Origin: Mytilisepta virgata
Taxonomy: Eukaryota; Mollusca; Bivalvia; Mytilida; Mytilidae
Direction of reading: 5' to 3'
Assembly (NCBI GenBank): GCA_028015205.1
Contig: CM051517.1
Location: forward strand, 44,527,135-44,591,134
DNA: 64,000 nt
Part shown: in pieces, positions 49,102 through 60,023 of the stretch
Layout: each line of letters begins with the position of its first letter
Numbering within the stretch: the stretch's first letter is position 1
Notes under the pieces: model-generated
Told to the model about the DNA's origin: nothing
What the model saw: the letters and a program-made list of their open reading frames with translations, nothing else
Database searches by the model: none
Made by a program: the position numbers and the translations under genes

Positions 49102-49566
49102 AGGTAACTCCTTGAAATGCGTCGTATACAGCATACTAGTAGTATAAATTTACTATATCTAATATTAGTATCTTTGGATTGTTATTTTGAAACTCCTGGG
49201 ATGATGCCTCTGCTGGTGGAGCCTAGGTCCCCGAGGGTATTCGCTAACCCAGTCGTCAGACTTGTCTGACATGATTATTCATTGATTTGTTACAGAAATT
49301 ACCAGTATTTAGCAAAATTCAAAAATAATAGAAATACTAAGGGTTCATTCCTTGTATTGCACATGGTAGATCTCCTTAGCTGAAATTTGGCTTCCTATTT
49401 CGGTATTTTTGGTTGAGTACTTCTTGTTTAATATAAGTTTGGTTTTTGGTCTTCCAAATGTTTCGATTTTAATGCTGCTGATGAGAGGTAACTCCTTGAA
49501 ATGCGTCGTATACAGCATAGTATAAATTTACTATATCTAATATTAGTATCTTTGGATTGTTATTTT
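49102..49566 (+). mobile_element. Retrozyme-like repeat: partial tandem dimer around a ~384 bp monomer
   Basis: An ~80 bp segment starting 'aggtaactccttgaaatgcg' and running to 'tctttggattgttatttt' occurs at 49102-49187 and again at 49486-49566, spaced 384 bases. The left copy starts inside the hammerhead motif and so is truncated; the right copy carries a complete motif. The central part ('gatgatgcctctgctggtgg', 'ggtccccgagggtattcgct') is a sequence I recall from widespread bivalve repeats whose end carries CTGATGAG...GAAACG. Dimeric repeats with hammerheads are known as retrozymes in plants and animals, including mussels. Confidence 0.65.
49472..49518 (+). ncRNA. Predicted type I hammerhead ribozyme
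   Basis: All core elements are present in order. Stem I is ATGCTG (49472-49477) paired with CAGCAT (49513-49518). Next is CTGATGA (49478-49484). Stem II is GAGG/CCTT with loop TAACT. GAA is at 49498-49500. Stem III is ATGC/GTAT with loop GTC, including one G-U pair. Cleavage would fall after A49512 (a UA site). Stem II closes with a G-U pair rather than the usual G-C and stems II and III are short, so activity may be weak or need dimers or tertiary contacts. Confidence 0.72.
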
Positions 49567-52549
49567 ATATTACAAAAAATCATTTTATTCTGGGTGCAGT
49601 GAATGTCAATATACCAACATATAACAAGTATATGCCTTCTTGTTATCTGGTCAATAACTCCGCACTAATATGAAAACATCAAAGACTGCACGACTATTGT
49701 GTCTTACAATCCACAAACAAATTAACTGACAAAAGCATAACGTTTTTCGTATATGCAAATCAAATGATATCGAAAGTAATCATTTTATCGTTCGGATGAT
49801 AAATCTCATAAATACGATTTTTTGCAAATGAATCAATTTTGAGTCTTAAATCACAAAACATAAATTTTATAAGGTTCTATTATTCTGATTTCAATTATGA
49901 TGTTAAATAAATTGAATCGACAACGCTTTTCTTTTGATGACGTCAATATACTGTTTCCTCATTAAATGATGTGTCAGTTTCAAGTGATCGTAAAACATTT
50001 TTCACGTGTTTTATTTTTCATCTATTTAATATTTCTTTCAAATCAGGGATATCCGACAGCGAATTCTATTAAAATGTTTCATATGAGGCGAATTACCGAT
50101 GTTGTTAACGTTAAGTTTTTTGGTATATCTGTCCCCTTTATCTTGTAAAGCATATGTCTTATAGTTTAATATATATCACAAAATACCAGTTTATGTAGTT
50201 GTTCCTCTCTTCATACCCAGCGGTAACCCATACCTATACAAAATATGATTCCATTTTGCACTACTTATAACGGCTTTGAAAGATGGCTATCATATTCTTA
50301 GTATATTTATCATTTTAATCAAACGAGAATCGTTAAATGTGTTCACTAGTCTATTACCAGAAATGACTTACGAGATTTTTTGATAAAGATCTTAAGCGCT
50401 AGATGTGGAACATATTTATTTTATAAATATTATCGTTTATGATATGCAATTTTCAAAGAGTTTCTCGTTGTATTACTTATCGCAACACTTACCTAAAGAC
50501 CTACTGTTTATGTCAGTCAGAGAAATGAGACTGTTAAGTATATACCTTCACTACAATTCATTAACTGCGGTAGTTATGAATCTGAACTCACGCAATACTA
50601 ATTACATTGTATACTTGAGATAATAATGATATGAAAGCTAAATTGCTTGTCTGTAACCCACCAGCCATAAAATTAGTTGCTCCCGTAACAATGTATGTGG
50701 ATTGTTTTCACGATCCACTGTTCCATTTTCGTGGATAGGAAATGGCCGGCATAACAGGCAGGAGGAGACAACTTCAGCTCAGGTGCTAGTATTTCGATAC
50801 TAGCCCGAAATTGATACTTTAAAATTACTAATTTTGTGAAAACTTTATCTCTTGTCCTTCGATGGTTTTGGCTTTACTCTTTTGGACACTTTGGCATTTT
50901 GCTCTTCCACGTGTTGGATAATTGTTTTGGTTTTCAAAATTATAGGCCTTGACGATCAAGAGCCCATTATATTAACAATTTTGAAATTGACAATTAATAT
51001 TTTAGTAAAAGTTTGACATGGCAATATCAAAATTGTAATATAACGCATTTAAAAAAATGCATGATTCTACTTTTTTGGCCCTTGATGTTCACAGTTCAAC
51101 AATTCATGTTTGGTTTGTTGTGCGTCTTCGTGGTATTTATTTGCATAATGCCTTGTCTTTGTAGTATTTGTTATACATCCCCACGCCTTTTCTTTAGATT
51201 TTGGTCTTGTTGAATTTACTCCCCGTCTTATCGCTTCAGTATTCTAAAGTTTGCTAATGCTAATTTTAGCGCTAATGGGGTTATATATTTATTATTTGTC
51301 GTTACATTTCATCAGTTCTTAAAACCGAAAATATTAAAATCCGAAACAATAAACCAAAAGAATTTCAGATTCAAATACTAAAAAATTACCGAAAAGGTGT
51401 AAACAAAACCATCCACGATCAGAACTATTTATTTAGAAGATATTCCTTTAGAAGATATTCCTTTCCACAAAATTCATAAGCTTCAAATTGATGGCCAGTA
51501 TCAAAGCTGAAACATTGAAATAATATACTACAATTAAATTGTATTAAGATGTTCCATACTGCAACAAACTTTTAAGTTATTTCTAAAAACAAATTGTAGG
51601 AAATGTATATAAAGTGCATAAAATTAGTATTGTACAATACGAATTTGGTCTAAATACGACTTAGTTGAAGGTCAGACCACGACCTTACGATGTTACGTAT
51701 CCTTTGGTACAATTCATTTGTGATATTTATTGTAGCAATAAATTTTGGCTTTTAATTGAAAATGTTTTCAAAATTAGTAATTTGATGGAAAAAATCTATC
51801 AGCCAAAACAGAATGAACATAAAATATCACTTTAACAAGAGGCCTGTAAAAAGGTAGATCTTAATGGTGCACATCCTACTGACTGACTATAACCAATCGA
51901 ATGTTTTTCAATTTATATAAATGGATTTCTCACATCAGAATTGATATGTTAAAATAAAAGCTATATTACTCAGCAGTTTTTTCCGACATTATTAATTAAG
52001 CATCCAAACTTAACTATTATAATTATTTGTTTCAATAAGTATCATCGCAGTGGGACTTAAGGGTGTCAGGAATTTTAATGACGACAAGTAAAACTCATCA
52101 CTTATGTTTTCTATAAATGACTGTAAAATTTCTGTTTTTTAATTTGTTATTTTTATTGTTTAAAAAATCCATGAGACAAACAGTCTGCTGGGAGTTTTCA
52201 TCCTCTAAAGTCAGCGTTATGCATCCACGTTCGTTCCTACAAATCCTTGACAACACTCATTAATATTTAGCGGGTCGAACATATCGCCGCCTGGTGTAAG
52301 ACCTAAAAAATTGTAACTACGACGCAAATAGATTATCTTTTGACCTTGAGAAGCAACCAATGAAAATCCTTCATTTCCGACCCGTAAAATATGATTGAAT
52401 GTTGTCATGGGTCTGTAGGAACGAATGTTGATACAAAACTCTGACTTTGAGGGATGGGAGTTTTAGGTTCACTGCTTAAGGTGAAGAACATAAATAAATG
52501 AACATATTTTAGCATCCCTGGGTTAAATCTTATTTTCTAAAACCAGTGA
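49567..52549. other. AT-rich intergenic DNA, no gene seen
   Basis: There is a small hairpin at ~50793-50812 ('gctagtatttcgatactagc'). Some sentence-like repeats at 50850-51230 may be distant relatives of the Penelope tail. No coding exon recognised. Confidence 0.35.
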
Positions 52550-53285
52550 ACCAATTTGAACCCCACTCGGCAGCAATGGTCTTTAGATGGTCTTTTATGA
52601 GATTTGTATCTGATGACCTCGCCAGCCATCCAACATGACCGTCACAGTCCAACACAGTTTAATATAGGACCCTATGGGAAAATTAACTTTAGATGATCCT
52701 CTATCAGATATATATCCGATGACCTCCTCTGTCATCCAAGATGGCCGCCACATTAGAATAATTTTGAATGAAACCATTGAGCCAATATAGGAACCCAAAT
52801 TTGCAGCAGTAGTCAGAAGATGGTCGTCTATCAGAATTGTGTTCTATATCTTCGCCCGCCATTCAAGATGGCGGCAACAGGCAAACTATTATTGTTTGAA
52901 ACCCCAAGGGCAATTAAAACAAAATTTGGCTACAATTGTCCTTAGATACTAGTAGTCCTCTTTGAGAATTCTGTCCTTTGACATCCAAGATAGCAGCTAC
53001 ATTCCAACTTATTTCAAAAATAAGATCCTATAGAAAAATTAACTTTAAGGTTTTCTTGTCTGAAACCAATCAGCCACAAAGCTGTCAGGAATAGTCCTAA
53101 CCGGGTGGTCTCCTTTAAGATTTTATATGATGACTTTGACCACCAACAACAGCCGAACCTTCTTCTAAGATCTTCTTGTATGACAACACTTCCACAATTA
53201 CAACCTAAGTTGCAAGCAAGGCCCTTAGGTGGTTCTCTTTCAGAATTGTATCCATGACCCATATTGCCAACAAAGGTGGACATAA
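52550..53285. repeat. Tandem array of ~160-170 bp units, about four copies
   Basis: Units share 'gtctttagatggtctttta'-type, 'tgatgacctcctctgtcatc' and 'caagatggccgccacat' phrases, plus 'gaccctatgggaaaattaac'. They are related to the family E core at 8239-10098, but no hairpin ends were found, so this looks like an array stripped of its element ends. Confidence 0.75.
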
Positions 53286-55304
53286 TCAGTCAATTTATTT
53301 TGCGTCAAGTCTGGGAGCCTCTACTTTTTGTAGCATTACATATGTTTATAGAAGATCTTTCTTTTTGCCATTTTTGTATTTTTATCTATAGGCAGCACTT
53401 TTTTGTCGTTTTTGTAGGATAAGGGTATAAATTTTGGAAGACGCCAATTTTATGCCAAGTCAGCTTAATTAAGAAATGAGAATTTTCTTACTATTTTTTT
53501 TCATTGTAATAATTAAGAGTTTAAAGAAGTGATATAGTTTTAAAAAAGTTCAAATGTTTTACATGTTTAGGACAGTATAGCGTGATATATAAACAATTTT
53601 GAATATTATTCAAGTTAATAAAACAAATTATAATTTGTATAATTCAGAAATTCACGATTAAAGAATAAGAATTTATCCAAGATACCAACGTATGATTCAG
53701 TGTCATAGAGTTATAAACGTTCTCACTGAAATAATAGGAAATATCAAAGATGCTGGTCATTTAAGTATATAGCTAAGTGTACAATAGAAATGAAAATTTG
53801 GCGAAAACCTCTTCTGTTAGGGGACTTAAGACTCCATGTCGGTTTCAACGGCTTGGTTTGTAGTTTTGTAATGACCTGTAATTTACACATAAAAAAATAC
53901 TGTTATTTGATTTTTAATCATTTGGAACTAAAGGATATCTTATTCAGATAGAACCGTCCGTATATTGGTTTTTCTTTAATTTTGTGGTCATTTCAATTAA
54001 ATTTAAATCTGCTGTACAATGTTTTAGTCAATGTTCCACCTTCGCTTTGAGCCTTACTAATACCTATACAATGCCTCGTACTAGTATATTATTTATTTAT
54101 ACAACAGCTATGTCCAATTTTTAAGAGAGAGAAAAATAGTAACACATGCACTTTCTGTATCCTTGATTGTTCTTTTGAGTAAACGCGGCGGATATGATTG
54201 AAAAAAAATAATTTATTTAATATGTTTCTTTGTTTAAAAAGTCGCCATTTTTCTCTTGAACGCAAACAATATCCTGTAAAATTATCTCATCAAGTTTTGT
54301 TTCAATTGCTATATAAATCGGTTGTAAAGATGATAAATAGTGTAAATATCTGACCCTTGCATCTGGTCAAGGTGAGCTAAAACTAATGTCTTAAAAATAA
54401 AACAAAATGTTTGCTCTTTTGGTGATTCACACCAATGCCTCTGTAATTTTGTTTCGTGTCTCGGTTGAATGACACTGAAATTTCGGTAGAGAAAAAAGTA
54501 AAGGATATAAAGGCTATTGGAGCAAAATTGGTTTAAGTGAGTTTGGTCAACATGTATGATTGAATATTCAATTATAATCAAAACTGTTTATAAGATATAA
54601 CTATGTTATATTTATTAAAAGACTTTGTATGCACCAAAAAAAAGACCAAAACAAAAAACAAACAAACAAACAAAAACAAAAACAAAAACAAACAAAGGAA
54701 CAAACTGAACGAAATATAAAAAATAGCATGACCCAGTGAGAATTTAAGGCGAACTGTGAGAACAAAGTAAATCAATGTGGAGAACAAATACCTAAATAAT
54801 TATATTCGATAGACGTAAAATGGTAAATGAAAAAATATATAATATACGATATATGAAGAAATAAATAAAACTAATAAAAGTAATAAATAAATTAAAATCA
54901 GTAATAAAAATAATCATCAGGAAAAATTTAGAATCGGGTCAATGAGCATGCAGTTTTGTTGTGGTAGCAAGATGTATACATTTGACGAACAATTCTGAAA
55001 TGGATGTATACATTTGACGAACAATTCTGAAATGACGGACCATAACTTGGACATAACTCTTATTAAACTATACTGTTAAGTTAAGTATCTGGTATTATTG
55101 TACTGATCTAGCACCAGGTGGTATTTTTGCTGGTTAAATATTAGTCTATCGCCCTGTATAACAAATATTGTATGACTGCTATGAACATTTTCCTTATATT
55201 GTTTTATCTATCTTTCTTATATTTAGTTGAGATTATATTTTCTTCCGACATTACTTTGAACTTCGGATATTTTACTTTAAACAACGTTATGTAGAAACAG
55301 ATTT
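53286..55304. other. AT-rich intergenic DNA with a 32 bp direct duplication
   Basis: A perfect 32 bp tandem duplication ('gatgtatacatttgacgaac' and on) is at 54971-55034, and an (AAACA)n-type run is at ~54650-54700. No gene seen. Confidence 0.4.
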
Positions 55305-56060
55305 TCGAAATGTGCATCGGTTTTATCCCCATGTTAGAAAAACACTGTCCTACCTTCATGATAATTATGTCATTGTTCCAGCTGACAAAGCTCCAAACAA
55401 CATAGTTTTTTGTTAGCAAAAGACACTACATTGACTGTCGAATTAAGGAGATGGTTATTGACAATTCACTTGGAAACCCAACTTACACGCATACTACGAT
55501 ACCAAGGGAAGACATTATCAATAATCATATTTCTGTTCTATCTTCCTTTTGTATTGTTATAAATGATGACAATTTTAACCTCCCTTCCATTTAATGGACA
55601 CCAAATCTTCATAGTGTCTATAAACACAACGATACATAGTAGGGTCTGCCAAATGAACTACCAAACCCCTTCAAAACCCCTTACTACCTTAAATACAACA
55701 ATTAAGGATGGTCTCAAGAGCTACTGTGATAAGGCCTACTCAACTAGTGGTGTGAATCAGATGTGGATTCTTAAAAATACTAAAGACTTACAGGAATATC
55801 TCTTTTTTAGTGACCTTACCTACTGTAATAGCATAAACACTTTTGATTTTTCTACACTATACAAACCTCCCACATGATGAATTAAAATTTGTTTTTTCGT
55901 GACCTAATTCACCAATGTTTCTACACTAAACAAGGTTTACAAAAATATGCCTATCTGGTATTAGGTAAAGACAAGGCTTACTTTCTCAAAAACATTCTGA
56001 TTCTAACAAAAAGTACTCTGAGACTGATGTTGTTAACATGCTGGATTGTTGTCACATAAA
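55305..56060 (+). pseudogene. Penelope-like reverse transcriptase remnant
   Basis: Pieces in several plus-strand frames match bivalve Penelope-like enzymes: LHDNYVIVPADKAPNN, KDGLKSYCDKAYSTSGVNQM, WILKNTKDL, NSINTFDFSTLY, then YLVLGKDKAYFL and KYSETDVVNMLD. The order is colinear with the N-terminal half of the enzyme. Several frameshifts and stops break it, and the palm catalytic motifs are missing because the sequence jumps from NMLD to the downstream tail. No GIY-YIG endonuclease was seen. Confidence 0.75.
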
Positions 56061-56267
56061 CTTCTAATACAGGGTTATGTTCAGTCTATGTTAATTTCAT
56101 CACTCCAAAAGTGTTACGGTCGTCATCACGAATTGATTTGCCGATACGAAGCTTCTATCACGCGTATGAGACTAGATATCTTAGTTATAGATTTCACGTC
56201 CTTCTGGAATTGACACCTCGTCGGATTTGACACCTCACCAAACTTGACACTTTACTGGCAATGTGAC

Positions 56268-56535
56268 GGGTGCCGTTTACGGAGCAGGACATGCTTACCA
56301 TTCCAGTGCACCTGATGTCACTCGGGTTTTTATGGGAGCTCACATTGCTAGTGCTTTAGTTTCTATGCGGTCTTGTTTTAGTTTTGTTTAGTTTATTATA
56401 CATTTTTTTACTCTTTTAGCTAAACATGTATCCTTGTGGCGTATGTTTGTTGTGCTCCATTCTCCTGATTTTGTTTGGACTTCGAATGTGTTTTCCCACT
56501 GACTGTTTTGTCGCTTCGGTATTCTTTTGCCGATA
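56268..56535 (+). repeat. Penelope-associated 3' tail repeat
   Basis: 'ggtgccgtttacggagcagg' followed by 'tgatgtcactcgggttttta' and 'ttgttgtgctccattctcct'. It lies downstream of the reverse transcriptase remnant and has a second copy at 42873-43130. Confidence 0.75.
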
Positions 56536-57375
56536 TTTTTCACTATATACTATCAGTGATTCGATGTAACTTTTGTTGTACTGTGGTGTTACTCGTGTAG
56601 AGGCTTTCACATTCTTGTTTCGTCTTTTTGTAGAATCTAATCTGATAAAGTTTTCTATTTGAAATATTTTCTTTGAACTAATGGTAAAATTAGATAGGAA
56701 ATATATACAGTATTGCATATATCTTTTGGCGGCAACACGCAAAGACATTGTGTACTGTGGAATATGGATATAATGTTTAGGTATTTTAGACTTTCCTTTA
56801 ATCAAATCGATTTCAACAAAGGCCAATATTATTGATGGTGTGTGTGATTTGTACGAAATTAAATACTTTATTGTTGCTATATAGAGAAACAATTAATATG
56901 ATTAATATTTCCTAAAATTTATGTAAATTCTTTGCTGAAATGCATGGTCAGTCCTTGAAATGAATTATTTAAGTGCAACTCAATTAAAAAACGTTTTATG
57001 TGAAAAATTTTAAAGGAAATGTACGAACAAATTGTTCTTGTATAGTTTTTTGACATCAAAGTATTCGACAATTTGTCCAGAATTGCCACTAGCGTAATTG
57101 TTGCGATGAAATAATCACTGACAAGAGAAATCAGTCTTTTTCGTTGCGAATAAACAATATTCAATAGAAATAGAAAGACAATCTGCGATACCAGTTTTAT
57201 ACACTATACCGCAGTGGCATAACATCCATTGAGGTAGTGAGGCAGTTGTTTCTCCTAAAACTTGGAAATAAAAATCAAAACTTTTAACCATTGCTATTTT
57301 CGATGTAATAGTTATTTTTATTATACCTCAGTATTTTTTTTCTATATAAAAATCGAGACACTTATTTTACTATTT

Positions 57376-57456
57376 GTTTACCGGTGATTAGTTTCCAAAA
57401 CTAATTTCCGGTAAATACTGACCGGTGATTAGTACTGGAAACTATTGACCGGTAAA
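57376..57456. repeat. Small inverted repeat built on ACCGGT
   Basis: TTTACCGGTGATTAGTTTCC on the left is matched inverted by GGAAACTATTGACCGGTAAA on the right. ACCGGTGATTAGT also occurs twice as a direct repeat inside. It lies 8 bases from the next foldback element. Confidence 0.7.
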
Positions 57457-57464
57457 GTGTTTCA

Positions 57465-57593
57465 ACAGTTATTTTACAGTCACTTCGGGATATAGCCATT
57501 TTATTTTTCCCTCGACACGTTGCCTATAGTCAAATAGTCAGTGTCTCGGGACAAATAAAATGGCTATATCCCTCAATGCTGTTAAATAACTGT
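57465..57593. mobile_element. 129 bp foldback MITE
   Basis: Arms of ~54 bp: ACAGTTATTTTACAG...'gggatatagccattttattt' and the inverse '...aaataaaatggctatatccc'...GTTAAATAACTGT, around a ~20 base loop. No clear target duplication. Confidence 0.75.
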
Positions 57594-59273
57594 ATAATAA
57601 TTCATCGTTTCAATTGGAACTCCTAGGCACAAATAACTGAGATATCCGTCCTCCTTTCAGAAGGAAAAATGTGCCAATTCTTCTCCCTGTTCTACTCGAT
57701 CTCACCCATTTAAAGACAATTAAAGACAGAAGGAGATGTTTTTGTAATAGATAAATTAAGGTAAAATCCCCCCTCCCCCCAAATAGCTCGATTCAATGAA
57801 AATTTCAAAAAAAATGTAGCTCCAAAGTGGAAGTTTCTACAATAGGACCTGGATATCAGTATGCATATCTGAATTGGCCATGACTTAACAAATGAAAGGA
57901 TTGAAAATATCTCGGCAGATTTACAGGACTTTTGGCATTATCGTGTTCTTTAAAATTATCTACTTAGACCGCAGTGGTGACTTATCTAAGGATCCACTTC
58001 ATTAAATAAACTAAAACATTATTTTTTTGAAATATAACACAAGAAACACTCTTAATTTATGTAATTAGACCGATTTTGGATTAGTTTACAGTCTAAGAAA
58101 AACTGTTCCAGTTTATACCAATCTCAGAATCCTGATAGATCATAAAAGGGGCGATATTTAATCTGAAATCAGGCAAAATATGTAAAAAAAATCCTTATCC
58201 AAATCCTTTTAGAAGGCGAAGGAAATGCTTCGGAAAGAGACAAGCTAGGCCAATGTACCTGACATTATACAAATAATGATTCGTTGGGCAGTTTTGTAAA
58301 TCATGTAAAGAGAGGTCTGAAAAAGCCAAAATACCGAGGAGCAAATTAAATTGCCTAAATCGCCGATAAACTACATTATGACAGTTTAACATGAAGGAGA
58401 TAATATTATGTTTAATTTAACATTTTTTTTAAACAGTTACGATTTTTGAAGCATACAATTCACAATAGTGCCGAAACTAACAACTAAGCTAGTGATGTCC
58501 TCTATGACTTAAGTCCATTATACATAAAGACAGTTCTAGCAATGATAAATATTATAAAACCAACGTCGATTTATACAGTTTACAGATTTTCTCTTCAGTA
58601 GTATCAAAGTAAAAGGAAAGCTAAAAATTATGTAGAGAAGATTGAAACACCAAAAAGTGAAACCACATACTTTCTAATTTGCAATAAAAATAAATATAAG
58701 ATGAAATAAAATAAAATAAACAAATGATAAATAATAAAATAAAAAATAACAATTTGAATAAGTTAGTCTACACGTCGTGTTAGTCCTCGATTTAGGTTTA
58801 CATTCATCATTATTCGAACATTTCAAGTATTTTCACACATTTAGGACACAAATGTGTTTATATTTGAATATTTCCCGGCATTAATTGTGGATTTTACTGT
58901 CGCAAACTGAGTTTACTGGTGACGCGCGGAGACAGTAAACAGATATTTCCTACCAGCAAATCCAAAATTGACGCCGGCAAATATTAAAAACAATATTTTG
59001 ATCTCCATTCTTATGCAAGATTTTCAATATATACACACACACAGAAAAGAATTTATGCAATCCGGAAGTGAACTGTTGCTCGTGTCGTCATCTCGGAGGG
59101 AATTTTTTAACTTCATCAACCAAGGTTGGGTTACAATTGTAGAAGTTATTATAGGGTATTTTTTAGCTTCTCTCAATCATCCTTTAAAAAGGGATGAGGA
59201 TTTGTTTGATTAGTTTCAATGATTATGATGTGTTATTCTATATAATCAATAAGAGAAAACAGAATGTCTAACA
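57594..59273. other. Intergenic DNA downstream of LBX, no gene seen
   Basis: No exon recognised. The 56536-57375 stretch before the foldback elements is likewise empty. Confidence 0.35.
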
Positions 59274-59279
59274 TTTATT
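59274..59279 (-). terminator. Candidate LBX polyadenylation signal
   Basis: AATAAA on the minus strand, ~225 bases past the LBX stop codon. It is the first good signal after the stop. Confidence 0.45.
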
Positions 59280-59502
59280 TAACGTGTATTCGCAAAGGCA
59301 TTGTTGAATATTATAACAAACTGTCTGTGCTGGATTTCAAAAAAAAAAAAGACATCACTCAATCGGTTTTTGTTGACCTTGTCCTTCAGAGAAGTTATCG
59401 CTTCCATTTAACGGTCAAAATTAGGGACTATATTTCATGACGTCACAATATGAAAATGATATGCAAAATATAACAAGACAAATAATAAATAATTAACATT
59501 CA

Positions 59503-60023
59503 CTACGATGAATTTTCTTCCGACTCATTTCCTGATGAAGATGCTTTCTCAGAATGTTTGTCATGTTTTTCTGCTGTTGAGTTAGAATTTTCAGGACTAC
59601 ATTCTTCCTGTATATGTTTGTCAATTTCATCAGAAGATTTAGAAATTTCTGTACCACATATTTTCTGAACTTTAGGAGGAGAATGACTCCAAGAACTGTC
59701 ATGTGAATCGTCGTCGCTATTTAACATTGCTTTAACGGTTTCCTCTCCAGCAGAATTAGCTGCGGTGACGTCATTTTTAAGTTCTTCCAGATCTCGCTTT
59801 AGTTTTGCTCTCCTATTCTGAAACCACGTGATTACCTGTGCATTTGTTAAACCAAGTGTTTGTGCTATTTCATCCCTGTCCGCTGGAGTTAAATATTTTT
59901 GATATAAAAATCTTTTTTCTAGTTCGTATATTTGTTGATTTGTAAATGCAGTTCGGGACTTTCTTCTCTTTTTCGGAGGCTGATGTTTTCCAAATAAGGC
60001 TGCCTGTTCTCTCCTCTTGGCAT
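59503..60023 (-). CDS. LBX: LBX (ladybird) homeobox transcription factor, last exon
   Basis: The acceptor 'ttaatcatctttgcag' ends at 60024. The exon codes 172 residues in one open frame to TAG 59503-59505. The homeodomain is residues 19-78 of the exon (59967-59788). It reads KSRTAFTNQQIYELEKRFLY at the start and TNAQVITWFQNRRAKLKRDL in helix 3. W48, F49, N51 and R53 are present, and threonine at position 47 is a ladybird hallmark. The flanks PPKKRRKSR and EELKNDV match LBX proteins. A ~94-residue acidic, serine-rich tail follows. LBX binds DNA in the nucleus and specifies muscle and neural fates in other animals. The first exon, with the expected Eh1 repressor motif, was not found within the 4 kb upstream, so the gene is partial here. 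Confidence 0.95.

Noticed and set aside
56416..56892. 158-residue minus-strand frame, one of the longest in the window
   Set aside because: It runs antisense through the Penelope tail repeat into AT-rich DNA, with no domain and no conserved motif.
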